Of a stretch of 64,000 bases of DNA, positions 23,032 to 34,931 are shown piece after piece (position 1 is the first letter of the stretch; each line of letters begins with the position of its first letter). The stretch spans positions 1,116,001 through 1,180,000 of the forward strand of contig JAKSGN010000043.1 of the NCBI GenBank assembly GCA_024180945.1. The letters are read 5' to 3'. Origin of the DNA: Macrophomina tecta. Its lineage: Eukaryota > Ascomycota > Dothideomycetes > Botryosphaeriales > Botryosphaeriaceae. The position numbers and the translations under genes were made by a program. The notes beneath the pieces are model-generated. The model did not search any database. It saw only the letters and a program-made list of their open reading frames with translations, and had not been told where the DNA came from.

Positions 23032-24270
23032 TCAAAGCTTCGCTGAATACTCGAATTGCTCCTTCACCAGCTCCTCGCTCAGGCCCCAAAGCTTCTCGGC
23101 AACCTCCGGGTCCGTTGCATACGACGGCGGGTCGTAGTACTGGCAGTCCGAGAGGAAGCTTCCCGCCGGTTCTGCCATGCCGTTAGCCTCGCAGCCACGC
23201 ACCGGCATGGCCGCCCAGCCTCGCACTCACCATTCAACGCGGGGTCGAACGCCGCCACGACAATTGTCGCTGCGCCCTCGTCCGGGCTCTTCCAGTCCGT
23301 CGCCGTGCCCTCGATCGCCGCATACCCATCCTTGGTCAGATCCCTGCTCAGATTCGTCCAGATGCCTGCGCCCCCCCGCGACGACAACATGTCAGCAAGC
23401 ACAACATCGCGCAGGGCTCAGAGGAAGGATCGAGGTTGAGTTAACCAGAAAACACCGCGCACTCACTTCCCGGATGCAACGCGTACGCGACAACGCCCTT
23501 GGCCCGCAGCCGCTCCGTCAAGCCCACCGCGAACAACACGTTCGCCGTCTTGCTCTGCCCGTACGCCATGAAGCCGCGGTACCCGTCGACGTCGCGCGTG
23601 AAGGCGGCGGGCAGCGCGTCGTTCGGCGGCCCGCGCTCCTCCGGCGGCACCTCCGCGCCCTCGAGATTGTAGTCGTGGAAGCGGACGGGCGACAGGCGGA
23701 GGCCGAGGCTGCTCACGTTGACCACGCGCGTGGCGCCCGGCGACGGCGCGTCCGCGGCGGCCGCCAGCAGCTTCGGCGCGAGCAGGTTGGTGAGCAGGAA
23801 GGGGCCCAGGTGGTTGGTCGCGAACTGCGCTTCGACGCCCTCGGGCGAGGTGCGGCGCGTCTGCGTGACCATGCCGGCGTTGTTGATGAGCACGTCGAGG
23901 CGCGGGATGCTCTCGCGGATGTCGGCGACGGCGCGGCGCACCGAGTCGAGCGAGAGCAGGTCGAGCTGGACCGTCATGACGGCCGTCGACGGCCGGATGG
24001 AGTGGATCTCGGCGGCGACCTCGTCGAGGTTGGATTGCGTGCGCGAGGCGAGGATGAGCAGGGCCGGGTCGTGGACCGCGATGGCGAGGGCGGAAGCCTC
24101 GCCCAGGCTGTTGCGGCTCACGCCTGTGATGAGCACTGCAGACGCGGGGTGAGTGACTGGCAGCGGCGGCTGGGCAGCTCCGTACCATAGCGGCCCTTGA
24201 TCTCCTTGCTGAACGCTGTCGCCGCATCCGTGGCCCTCGTCCTGACGCCCCAGTCGGGATGAGACGTCAT
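23032..24270 (-). CDS. short-chain dehydrogenase/reductase
   Basis: Four exons (24270-24186, 24135-23467, 23365-23231, 23171-23032) give 342 residues, in the range of fungal WWOX/retinol-dehydrogenase-like SDRs. Motifs: VLITGVSRNSLGEA for the nucleotide site, LINNAGMV, the Ser in VVNVSSLGLRL, the catalytic YGQSKTAN (YxxxK), LHPGSIWTNL, and a C-terminal AEKLWGLSEELV typical of this group. It oxidises or reduces an alcohol/carbonyl pair with NAD(P)(H); the substrate is unknown. It shares a 695-bp divergent promoter with the FAD monooxygenase on the other strand, so the two may be co-expressed. All splice phases agree. Confidence 0.9.
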
Positions 24271-24965
24271 TGCTGCGAGCGGTGCCTGTGGGTCGAGAGA
24301 ACTCGCGAGTAAGTACGGGAAGCGCAGCTCCTCCGGCCGTGTGCGGGCTGATATGGCGGAGCGCGGCTGGGACCACGAAGCATCCGGGAGTTTAAGCTGC
24401 GAACACCTGCCCGGCGCGTCGACGGAACCTTCTTCGCCTCCCTGCGACCCCAGCCAATGCGATCAATCCCAAACTCCCCTTGTTTCGGCCCTTCTCGACC
24501 TGCTTGCTCCCCTGCTCAATGCCATAGCTCCTCCGATATGTCGAGCAGTGACGCAGCAGAGCACACTGCCCGCAGCTGTTATCTTTGATAGCGCCATCCG
24601 CTAACATCGAGCAGCGGCCCCGGTCCGGCCCACCTGCCAGGCTCGGCACGATGAAGCCGAGAAAGACGGTCGGGGGCAGAAATAGCGGCGTAGCGGGCGA
24701 TGAGGCCTGGTGCGGGGTTGCAGGCGGGGTATTGGAGAGCTTACCCCAGATTTCCCAATCCACCCCCCCCTGCATTAGTGTGGCGTCGTGCTGCCGGCAA
24801 TTCCACCGCTGCGTCGCAGCCGGGCGACAGACGTCCGGCAGCGAGGTCGTCGGTGGAAGCGTTGGGCTCTCATATCTACCAGAGCGCATCTTCCGACGTG
24901 GCGTGCCTGCAGTGCTTGTCTTAGATGCTAGACTTTGTTGAAGCTTGCCCACAACACCCCCCGCC
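24271..24965. promoter_or_regulatory. shared divergent promoter, SDR and FAD monooxygenase
   Basis: The 695 bp between two head-to-head starts must hold both promoters. No gene lies in it. No defined operator could be picked by eye. Confidence 0.5.
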
Positions 24966-26397
24966 ATGGTCAATTACGCGCATGAGAACCCCCGTCCGGA
25001 GACCGGAATAGATGTTCTTATTGTAGGAGCCGGTCAGCATGAGTTCCCGTTGTATCTCAATCAGAACGAGAAGCGCTGACAACACTTCCCACCCCCAGGC
25101 TTCGGCGGCCTTACCGCCGCCATCGAATGCCACCGTCAAGGCCACAACGTCCAAATCTACGAATCCTTCCCCGAGCTCAAGTCTCTTGGCGACATTATAT
25201 CCTTCGGGCCCAACGCTGGCCGGATCTTCTACCGCTGGAAAAATGGCGAGATAGCAGAGCGCATGCGCCCGCTGAGTATAGACCTGAGCAACCACGGGTT
25301 CAAGATCCACAAGTACACCGGCGAGCACATCATTACACAGAAAACGCCGCCTCGCGTGAAAGAGAGCCCGGTCTTCAACGGGCACAGGGGTGAGCTGCAT
25401 ACGACTGTGTTTGAGTACGCCAGGGACGAGCTGGGCATCCCCATCCACTTGGGCCAACGGATTATGGAATACTTCGAAGACGACGACAAAGCGGGCATCG
25501 TCCTTGCGACTGGGGAGAAGGTACGATCCGCGCTGCCCCAGATGTCTTCGGCGGGGTTTCAGCACTAACCACTGCCTGCAGGTCACCGCCGACGTCGTCC
25601 TGGGCGCCGACGGCGTGCGCTCCAAGGCACGTGAGCTGGTCCTCGGCTACGACGACAAGCCCAAGAGCAGCGGCTACGCCGTCTGGCGCGCCTGGTTCGC
25701 CAACACAGACATGGTTGCCGACCCGCGCACGCGGCACTTCTGCGAGCATGGCGACACCTTCAACGGCTGGATCGGCCCGGACGTGCACTTCCTGTTCAGC
25801 ACCATCAAGGGCGGCAGCGACTGCTGCTGGGTGCTGACGCACAAGGACGACGCCGATATCGACGAGTCGTGGTCGTTTCCCGGGAAGCTTGAGGACGTGT
25901 TCAAGGTCCTGGAGGGCTGGGATCCGATGTGCAAGGCTATCGTCGAGAAGACGCCCAGCCTGGTCGACTGGAAGCTGGTCTATCGGGACCCGCTGCCGAC
26001 GTGGACGAGCGCAAAAGGGAGGATTGCGCTGCTGGGAGACTCGGCGCATCCATTCTTGCCCACCAGTGCGCAGGGGGCTACGCAGGCTATGGAGGATGGT
26101 GTCACCATTGCTGTCACGTTGAGAAGAGCGGGCAGGGAAAATGCGGCCCTCGGAGTGAGGGCGTACCAGGAGATCAGATACGACCGAGTCAAGAACGTTC
26201 AGAAGACGGGCGAGACCACAAGAGACATGTGGCACAAGACAGATTGGGAGAAGGTCAAGAAAGACCCCGCGAGTATCCAGCTGCCACGTGAGGACTGGAT
26301 CCTCGAATTTGATGCAGAGAAGCACGCTGAAGAGGTTTTTGACGAGGTCGCGAAGAAACTCAGCAGTACCGCTTCTGAAGTCAGACCCTCACTGTAA
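24966..26397 (+). CDS. FAD-dependent monooxygenase, salicylate-hydroxylase-like
   Basis: Three exons (24966-25032, 25099-25520, 25582-26397) give 434 residues. The dinucleotide-binding motif reads VLIVGAGFGGLTAA across the first intron; ADVVLGADGVRSKAREL is the DG motif; GRIALLGDSAHPFLPTSAQGATQAMEDG is the GD motif that closes the FAD site. These three in this order define class A flavin monooxygenases, which use NAD(P)H and O2 to hydroxylate aromatic or related rings. There is no signal peptide, so it is cytosolic. It is divergent from the SDR and convergent with the MFS transporter. Family is secure; salicylate as substrate is not. Confidence 0.9.
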
Positions 26398-26878
26398 ACC
26401 AAAATACAGTGCATACCTTGTATATCTGCAGCCAGCTCACAGCCCTGTGCGTTGTTAGTGAAAGACTCGAATTACTGTACGCTTGTGGACAAGCGTGTGA
26501 TAAAGGCTAACGCCTATGCATTCCCAAATGCGTTTTTGTTGCCTACTGCCCCGAATCGAGCAGTAAACTTTGGACCCCGTTTCTGGCCTCCTGGTGGCCC
26601 CTCCAAGAGTTTGCTTAATCAACTGCACCGTATTTGTCGATCCCTGGAATTTCCCTGAGGCACACGCAGCATCCGCCTCTACAACATAGGTAGGCCGATC
26701 CTTAAGCTGAAGGCGAAGCATTATCTCACTCATGTTTGACGCCACTGCGAGTTTGCAAGAGCTGACCACGGTATCAACGCGATATTACAGTATAAATAAC
26801 CATGCCAAATCCATAGTTGCTCAGCTGTCCACCAAGCCCCGCCGCTTGCATCCAACGAAAACCGGCCTGGCTCATCCT
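26398..26878. other. convergent 3' spacer
   Basis: Tail-to-tail spacer between the FAD monooxygenase and the MFS transporter; nothing recognised. Confidence 0.5.
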
Positions 26879-28801
26879 TCATTTCACAACTGAGGTAGCT
26901 ACAGCGGTAGCTTTCTCACTTGCGTACAAATCCTCGATCTCTTCCACCTTGGTCTTGCTGCCATCGCGTTGCGTGTGCACCTGCCCTGTGCAGACATACT
27001 TCCGGAACTTGCGAGCTGGGATTCGCATCTCAAACTGTATCGTTTAGCAACAGCGGCCGTGAAATGCGGAGTGGAATAGTTACCATTTCATCAATCTCTT
27101 CGAGAGTACGGTTCTTGACTTCGGGGAGGAAAAAGTACACCCAGGCGACGGTCAAGAAGCAGGATGGCGCCCAGATGTAGCCGTACTTTGGACCCCAGTT
27201 GAGACTTTCGGGGTTGATGAAATACGGTGCTGTGAATGTGGCGAGCCACTTTGGACAGTCAGAGTGCGATCAAGGAATCGAGCCGGACCATGTACTTACC
27301 GCGCCGAGGAAGCCCAGCGATGCAGCAAAGCCGAAGGTGTAGGACCGGAGTCTCTGGGATGGAATCTCACCGCCGGAGAGCCAGGCGTACGTCGCAACCA
27401 TACCCTGACTACGTTAGTAAGAATTTTTCAAAACCTGACATGATCACTTACATTATATCCCATGATGTATACCACGGAAAGGCCTACGATGATCCTCCCA
27501 GTTTGGACTGTTCCGGGCTGTGCATCATACACCGCGGCTACGATAAGCTGAGTGGCTCCGCCTGGACCCAATGAGCATCATGTCTCTCTGCCAGATCTGA
27601 AAACTTACACAGAAACATGCCAAGCATGAGGAACACCCGCCGGCGTCCAATCCGTGAAATGACGAATGTGTTAATGACAATGGCCGCAACACCAACGCCG
27701 TTCAGAATGCACGAGTTGCGGAAGGCATCGCCGATATGCGCCATCTCGAAGAAGTAGGTCCCGTATGCTTTTCTGGGTCAGCCATCATCTCGCCACGCCC
27801 AGAATGCACTTACCGATCATGTACATGGCTCCCGAAGCCGCCTGCGTCGAGATGGCACATACCGCCAGAATCGTCCTCCGCCGATCAACCGGATTGCGCC
27901 ACAAGTCGCTGATCGCAGTGCCCGTGGCCAGCATCTCCTCGGTGTGGATCGCCTGCTCGATCTCGACGATCTCGGCGTCGGCCATCTCCGGGCTCGGCCG
28001 CAGCCAGCGCAGCGCCTTGTGCGCGTGCTCGCGCTTGCCGTGCTGCAGCAGCCACCTGGGGCTCTCGGGCACGAAGAACAAGCCGACGATCATGATGCAC
28101 GGCAGGATGTAGATCAAGCCCAGCGGGATCATGTACGACTCGACGCCGGGGAGCGGGGCGGTGAAGTTGTCGACGATGGTGCCGACGAGCGACCCGATGG
28201 ACGTCCACCACTGGAAGGCCGCGAGCATGACGCCGCGGTAGCGCGCGGGCGAGCACTCCTGCAGGTAGAGCTGCGCGAACGTCATGAAGATGCCGTTGGC
28301 GAGGCCGAGAATGAGGCGCCCCGCGTAGAGCCCGCCGATGCTGGTCGTCGCCATCATGATCACGTTGGCGGCGATGCAGGTCACGCAGGCGATCCAGACT
28401 GCCATCTTGCGGCCCATGATGGTTGCGACGGGGCCTGCGGGTGGTGAGTTGGGGGAGTGGAGAGCAGGGCTGGGAGCATCGTACCGGCAGAGGAGGAACT
28501 GATGAACGCGCCTAGCGTCATCAGTGAGGAGATCAGTTGTTGGCGGCCGGTGGATATGTTGTAGCCCATTGGACTTGTGGGGTCCTTGTGGCCGAAGACC
28601 TGGTGTCATGTCAAATACTGGTCCTACCGTGCACTTCACGCTCTGGAGTGTAACACTTACCTCGAGAAAGCCCGGCATGGCCTGCAAGCCGCCGATGAGG
28701 CCAAAGTCCAGTCCGTACTGGAAGGGGCACATTGATAGCAGGGAACATGCCAACAGCATCTTCCAGTGTGAGAAGAACTTCTCGTCTTGGGGAGCCGTCA
28801 T
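26879..28801 (-). CDS. MFS transporter, sugar-porter type
   Basis: Eight exons (28801-28661, 28599-28485, 28434-27814, 27767-27609, 27561-27452, 27404-27300, 27248-27084, 27034-26879) give 523 residues. Signs of the sugar-porter family: FQYGLDFGLIGGLQAMPGF in the first helix, GRKMAVW, GRLILGLANGIFMTFAQLYLQECSPARYRG, PESPRWLLQHG, RIGRRRVFL, and a late FLPEVKNRTLEEIDEM (the PET(K/R)G-like end). About twelve membrane helices are expected at the plasma membrane. The substrate could be a sugar, an acid such as quinate, or a related compound. Splice phases agree throughout. It is head-to-head with the second P450 and tail-to-tail with the FAD monooxygenase. Confidence 0.92.
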
Positions 28802-29847
28802 CTTGGCCGGCTCGATGGTCGATCAACGGCGGTTGAGAAAGAGTTGTAGTGCAAGACTAAGATGGGAAGCCGTCGAGTACTCTCCCCAGCTGTCTGGAGG
28901 TCGACTCAAGCAAGACACGGCCCAAAATAAGGAATGGGTCCAGCTGTTGGCACCAACTCAATCTGCGGGGAATCTGGGGTAACGCTGTCCAGGACAGGGA
29001 TTCAGTGGGGCGCTATAGCTGCTGTCGCTGCAGTTGCTGTGTTGCGGCATAGCACAACGAGACAAACCATACAGGTGACCACGGTGGAGGACATGGGACG
29101 GCAGAAAGTGGCCCGATGCGGGCAGGGGGGGTTGGAGGAAGGTGATGGGGGGTTTTGGGAATGCGGGAAACGATCCGTTCCAGGTTTTGCAACACGCTCT
29201 GTCACGTACAGTGTGATAAGCATGCCAAAGCGGATAAGCGGGCTGTCAATCCATCTTTTCGGGGAAAGGTGATGAACGAAGCCAGCGTTATCTCGCATCG
29301 GTGACGAAGGTTCCATTGCTTTGATACAAGCAAGCCTTGCCTACACGCGAGGTCGCCGTGTGTACACGGCAAAGGTTACGGAGTAGCATGAGAAAAAACC
29401 TGACGATGAACGTTTAACCGCCCTGTTGTTTATCCCTGATACTTTTGCTGTTCCAAGGAATTGCGTGACGATCATACGCGGTTGAGAGCGACCCCTGCAC
29501 GTTTCCCCGCAAACTCTTGCGCCAACAAGGGATGGTGTCCGCCACCCCACACTTTATCCGTCTGCAAGCCAAGTGACTGAGCGTGCGGAGGAATGGGGGA
29601 GTGGGTATATCCCGCCGCTCTGCTTACACAATATTACAACTGCCGGTCGGCAATTTGCATCCGGAAGGTAGCCGAAGACGCACCCATCCACCTTATGATA
29701 GAGGCGCTGCCAGCTCGGGCAGGCGCAGACGCTAAGAGCTGCCACACTTCAAGCCTCTCGGCGTGAGCGAAAGGATAACTGATCCGGACTGTACTCCCTG
29801 CGCACCGCAGACTCGCCGTCGAGCTTTTGGAGAAACGCAGCATTACC
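28802..29847. promoter_or_regulatory. divergent spacer, MFS transporter and P450
   Basis: One kb between two head-to-head starts, presumably carrying both promoters. No gene or clear operator seen. Confidence 0.45.
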
Positions 29848-31835
29848 ATGATTGAGTTATTGGTCCAGCATCCCGTGTGGGCGTCTGCCTGCGCGGCGCT
29901 GCTGATCCTAATCGCGGATTATGCCCACATGCTGTATTTGAGATCCAAGATGGTATTGTAGTCGCGTCCGATCAGCACAGGCCTCGGTGCAGCACATTGA
30001 AACTCTGACGTCTATTGCAGCCTCCTGGCCCGTTCCCATGGCCCGTCGTCGGCAACACGTTTCAGTTACCCGATAACAAGCCATGGATATTCTTTGAAAA
30101 GCTCTCAAGGCACTACGACTCGCCCCTACTGACCTATTGGATTGGGAGGCAAGTGACCAGCTCTTCATCCAGAACCGGATATCCAGCTAAGCTTCCATGC
30201 AAGGAATCCAACCATCTGGATCAATGATGCCTGGGCTGCTTCCGAGCTCTTCGAAAAGCGGGCAGGCATCTACTGCTCGCGTCCACGCATGCTTGTCTTC
30301 GCCGAGCTCGGTGCAGGCCAGAAGAATCTCCTCAACATGTATACGGAAACACAGGCCGGACGAGACCGCTGGCGGGTTCACCGTAAGCTGATGCACGCCG
30401 GCGTCGGCATTCAGCAAGTCCGCAAATACCGCACCTTCCAGGATGATGAGAGCAAGGTTGTTGCGTTGAACATGCTCTCTAGCCCCGAACGGTACGTCGA
30501 ACACTTCGAGCGCTACGCCACCAGCGTAGTGAGCATCATCGCGTTTGGTCGGCGGGTGGAGAGTCCAGAAGACCCCATCATCACGGAGGTTATTGCGGCG
30601 ATGCACTTGGCTGCTGATCTCAACGTCCCAGGTAAACTTACCAAGCAGCTCCCTGAAGCACCGCTGGCATTGGCCGGTAGACTGACTCGCGTGCTGTCCA
30701 GGCAAGACGTTTCCCATGCTCATGGAAACTTTCCCATGTAAATGCAACCCTCCACTCCGCGCCCTTCTCCCCGCTATCTGTCCCTGAACTACATCTCAAC
30801 CGAGCTGGCTCCTCAATCTCATGCCCGCCCATTCTAGTGCTCGCTCGATTCCCAAACGAAATCGCCCCCTGGAAGCACGGCCTCGGCTCCCGCGGCCGCA
30901 AAGGCGCGCACCGCTTCTTCTACGCACTCGCCACCGAAGCCGCCGCCAAGCCGGGTCACGACGACAGCTTCGTCAAGCACCTCGAGCGTGAAGCGCCCAA
31001 ATACTCACTGGACCCCGAAGAAGTGTCCTCTCTCACCGGCAACCTGTTCGGCGCGGGCTCCGACACCTCATCCTCAACCCTCATCACCTTCGTGCTCGCA
31101 TGCTGCGCCTTCCCCGAGACGCTGCCGCGGGCGTGGGAGGAGCTGGACCGGGTGGTCGGATCCGGCCGGTCGCCGCGCTTTGATGACGAGAATGAGTTGC
31201 CGTACGTGCGGGCGTTTGTGAAGGAGGTGCTGCGGTGGAGAAGCGTTGCGATCATCGGCGGGCAGCCGCATGCGCCGATACAGGATGATTACTACAATGG
31301 CTACTTGATCCCCAAAGGCGCGTGGATACAGGGTAATGTGTGGGCGATCCATCACCACGAGCGCGAGTTCCCGGATCCGGACCGCTTCGCGCCGGAGCGT
31401 TACCTGCAGGGGAGTGAGTTGGCAAGGCCGTTTCCGGGAGAGCGCGGGTATATGACGTTTGGGTGGGGCAGGAGGGTGTGTTCGGGGCAGGCGTTGGCCG
31501 AGCAGGGGACGTGGCTGAGTGTCGCGAGGATGTTGTGGGGGTTCAAGATTGAGAAAGCACTGGACGCGGAGGGGAAACAGATTCCGGTTGATATCAATGA
31601 CTACACGTAAGGCATATCCCAGATCAGCGAACTGATCCTAGGTTGGAACACTGACACTCAAAGTAGAAATGGCCTGAACTGGAGACCCCGGCCGTTCAAG
31701 TGCAGCATCAGACCGCGGAGCAAAGCGATTCAGGAGACGATTGAGCGTGAAGGGAGGCAGGCACTGGAGGATCTGCAGAAGTACACCGGATCAACAGAAT
31801 ACAGGATGTCTTTGTTCGCCAAGAGAAAGCAATGA
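29848..31835 (+). CDS. cytochrome P450 (OrdA-like group) with a GC-AG intron
   Basis: Six exons (29848-29952, 30021-30148, 30204-30631, 30702-30737, 30838-31606, 31667-31835) give 544 residues. The short first exon carries a single anchor helix (WASACAALLILIADYA); the hinge is PPGPFPWPVVGN. Later motifs: GAGSDTSSST (I-helix), KEVLRWR (ExxR), FAPERYL, and FGWGRRVCSGQALAE with the heme Cys. The second intron begins with GC in an AG|GCAAGT context; this is the only choice that joins WIGR to NPTIWINDAW. Exon 4 is only 36 bp. The last acceptor is a tandem AAGTAG, so exon 6 could begin at 31664, giving one extra Arg. It is an ER-bound monooxygenase, substrate unknown, sharing a promoter region with the MFS transporter. 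Confidence 0.9.
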
Positions 31836-32306
31836 CGTTCCTCTGAGGAGAATGGCTCTAAAATCCAGGAGCTGTCTCATGAGACAGAAGTCAGCATTGT
31901 GGTAAATGCACTTGCTCAGAGGAGAAGGCTTGATCGGCCATGAGACTCTTTGCGAGCCGGTTTCACGAAGGCGAAGTCATTTCAGAATCAGTCAGAGAAA
32001 CCCCAAGCACTCATCCAGCTTTCCGATGAGGAATCAAATACTTTACATCCGCGCTGAGACTGCTTCATTTGGGAGTACATGTATTTAACCGTGTGGTAAT
32101 ACCTGCTAACCGCTTTTGTTAGATGTTACAGAAATTTGTTATCGAGACTTGCGCTTTCAACTTCATACTGCGCAAGCGGAGCATCCCTTGTCTATGTGCA
32201 TAGATTACCTTAACTGCAGTAGAGGCATGATATGTACTGGTCCATTATCATATTGCGTGAAGCTCGAAACTTGTTGATTACACGGACCCGCCATCTGCAC
32301 CTGCCT
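31836..32306. other. convergent 3' spacer
   Basis: Tail-to-tail spacer between the second P450 and the small secreted protein; nothing recognised. Confidence 0.5.
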
Positions 32307-32807
32307 TTAGTTGGAAACAACAGTAGTGCGCCCCTGCATAGAAAGCTCCTGGACGAAACAGCCCTGAGTGCACTTCGGGTCAGGGAGGCTGTTGACACCG
32401 TCGGCGAGGTATGCCTTGCCGTCGTTGGTGAGGACACTTTGCAGACTTCAGTTCAATCATGAAACTTCCACCATGAATTCTCGCACTTACCCAGCAGGGA
32501 AGGTCCAGAAAACCTCAAACCACGTGAAATCAAAAAGCTTGCTGGCGTCAAATTGGAATTCGATGTTCTTGTTGGCGTCGCAGACAAATTTTTCGTGGAT
32601 GTTGGTGCTGCTGCTCTCACAGTGGGTCGGCTGGTCCTCAACACTGTCCTGGATGTTGAAGGAAACAGCAAGGTTGCCGTCAGTGACATTCGAAGTAAGG
32701 CTCTGGACGAGCAAGGTCGGGGTCGGGGTGGTGGCGACAGGGCCAGAGGGAAGGGCCAGGGCGCCGGCGGCGGAGGCAAGGACAGCGAGGGTTGTAGTGA
32801 ACTGTAT
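32307..32807 (-). CDS. small secreted 4-Cys protein, start codon apparently lost
   Basis: Two exons (32807-32491 and 32445-32307, intron 45 bp with GTAAGT donor) give 151 codons. A signal peptide reads QFTTTLAVLASAAGALA, followed by a mature chain with four Cys (THC, FVC, PKC, QGC) and many beta-type residues, ending RTTVVSN. Where the ATG should be, directly before CAG TTC, the sequence is ATA. A TATA-like element lies about 105 bases upstream and a typical leader precedes the ATA, which argues that this was the start. The next in-frame ATGs (32921, 32915) would place the signal peptide internally. Size, four Cys and position next to an AltA1-like gene suggest a related cell-surface protein, but that is inference. 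It may be a pseudogene. Confidence 0.6.
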
Positions 32808-32911
32808 TTGTGCTGTTTTACGGAAGCGACGGTAGTTTGGTTGAGTGAATGTGTTCTGTGGAGATGGAGTGTTGGGTCGTTGGATGCTTCCCAATGCCGA
32901 ATGAGGGTCAT

Positions 32912-32919
32912 ACATATAC
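32912..32919 (-). promoter_or_regulatory. TATA-like element of the secreted-protein gene
   Basis: TATATG on the minus strand about 105 bases before the presumed start at 32807. Confidence 0.35.
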
Positions 32920-34350
32920 ACTGATACCTTCCCTGCAACACGAGGTTCGGTGAAGTGCTTTCAATTGGGGCTAGACAGCGGAGCCCAATACGGGCCAGCT
33001 ATTGCATAGTTTGGCTACACTACATATGGATAATGACCTTAATGTGGTCCGGCCGCTTCCTTGGGACTAAATTAAGCATGTTCGTGCCTCCAGAAGCCGG
33101 ATATTTCAGTGGACTCAGGCGACATGGACAGGCGAGTATTGGTCTCAATGGAGCTCCCATCGTATTTCGCCTGCCAACTACAACCTTAATAGCCAAGAAT
33201 ATTCGAGGCAAAGTTTTCAAACATCCCAACTTACCAAAAGAGGTTCGGTTGCCCCTGCCAGATGCAACTCTGAGTCCGGGAACTACGCCGGCCACTTCCG
33301 TCCGTTCCGCGGCATATCACGCTTTCTAGAGTATTGATCGCCATCCAAGTCCTGTCAAGTCTTCCAAGGCAAAGTGTCCATCGCTTATGGGTGTCTTGTC
33401 CACGTCGGTTAGCGATGATCCTCAGGTCGTGTAGTGGTGTAATGGGCAACAATTCGGCAGGTCCAGAGTATGAAAGAGGTATTACGAAGGCATGATCGCC
33501 GCTCACGTTGGCTGAGGCTAGCTGAATAAGTGGACAGCTTTCATGGGGCATCAACCTGGAAGAAAGGCCGAGCACCCTGGCGGCACGGGGAGAGTTGCCG
33601 TTCCTTGAGATCCAGGGCATGTAAGCAACGTCGGGACAGCGCACGGATCAGTCAAGTCTGGTAAGCAACGCCAATGTTGTGGGATCCCTGCTTGGCGAAG
33701 TAGGGCTGAGCTAGTGTGGCGCCGGTGAAGCGGTATTCGCTTTACATTCATAAGGCTGAAGATTTAAGCGTGGCGGGGGTTGCTCAACATGGATCAGTTA
33801 AGGAATTCTTTCAACTTCAGTCCGCACGACCGGTAGCTGTTGTTCTTTCTTCTGAGGGATTAATAGAGAGTTCGTACTCTAGGCTCAGCAACATAGCTGG
33901 AGCATGAGCTTTCGCACATGCATGTATTGCGAGTTGAAGCAATCGTGCAGCTCCAAGCGTTTAAAAAGAAAGTCTTCATATTTGCATTTGGATGCCTGCT
34001 TTAATTCCCCGCGTGCACGTGTCCCGGCATGCTAAATGTCGGGAGCTTATTCTACCTAGCTGTCGGCATAATTCATCCGGGTTTGTAACTTTCACGACTT
34101 TTGCGGCGGCGGGAGCCGCACCAAAGGGCCTGCGTTCCCATGTAAACTTTGGCAAGGCCCGCACGCTTTGTCCTTTATTGGCTCTTTAGGTGATGGGAAC
34201 ACGCATTCGCTATATTCTTCATATTCAAAGGAGAGAGTACGAGGAAGACACATTAAGGAAAGCTGGTTGAGACATGCAAGGTTCATATTTACAGTGTCAG
34301 AGACTGGTCTCTATCTACATGCCCCCATGGATACATTCCGTGTGATCCAT
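32920..34350. other. intergenic, 1.4 kb
   Basis: No gene recognised between two minus-strand secreted-protein genes. Open frames are short and without motifs. Confidence 0.45.
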
Positions 34351-34812
34351 TTAGATGTCAATGGTGACCTCACTGGTCTGGTCGCAAACCTTGTCATTCG
34401 GACCGTTGCCGCCGGCAGTGCAGACGACGGGGATCTTGCCGTAAGCCCCGGCAGCGTCACTTCAGAGCGTGTTAGTGTATCGAGCATTTGCGATTTCGAG
34501 GTAATTACGCACCTGGTGACACCCTTGAAGAGCGTGAGAGTGTATTCGGAGTTGGCGCCATTAATGTGCCAGCTGTAGGCCGAGCCGGGGCAGGCAATCT
34601 GGCGGGAGCCGAGCTGAGCATCAGAGGCAGTACACTGAACGCCGTCGACCGTGAACTGAGCCATTTGGATGCCTATTGGGGTTCACCATCAGAATAATTC
34701 TTCTTTGGACATCCAGAACGCGCTCACCGTTGTTGTCACGGATGGTGGCGTCAGTGATCTTGGCGGCGGCGGCAAGGCCGGCGAAAGCAGCGGTGGCAGC
34801 GAAGAACTTCAT
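34351..34812 (-). CDS. AltA1-like secreted protein
   Basis: Three exons (34812-34728, 34672-34513, 34459-34351) give 117 residues. It starts with a signal peptide (MKFFAATAAFAGLAAAA). The mature part has exactly four Cys (VQC, IAC, VVC, KVC). The C-terminal stretch VVCTAGGNGPNDKVC matches the spacing and residues near the end of the Alt a 1 family (C-x-AGGNGPxDxVC), a fungus-specific beta-barrel family that includes allergens and plant-interaction proteins. The second intron acceptor (34460-34461) was chosen because it keeps phase and joins KGVTS to DAAGAYGK. It is shorter than Alt a 1 itself by roughly 40 residues. The exact role is unknown; secretion into wall or host space is likely. Confidence 0.8.
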
Positions 34813-34924
34813 TTTGGTGGATGTTTGGATGATCTGTTGGGAAAAAGGTCGATATAAACTATTGGATGTTTGAGTGATTAGATTTTGTTGTCGATGGAAT
34901 GCTACAGCCTTCCTGCAGAGATGA

Positions 34925-34931
34925 TTATATA
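34925..34931 (-). promoter_or_regulatory. TATA box of the AltA1-like gene
   Basis: TATATAA on the minus strand about 113 bases before the ATG at 34812. Confidence 0.45.

Noticed and set aside
33231..33644. 137-residue minus-strand open frame between secreted-protein genes
   Set aside because: No family motif, no signal peptide, no splice partners; likely chance.
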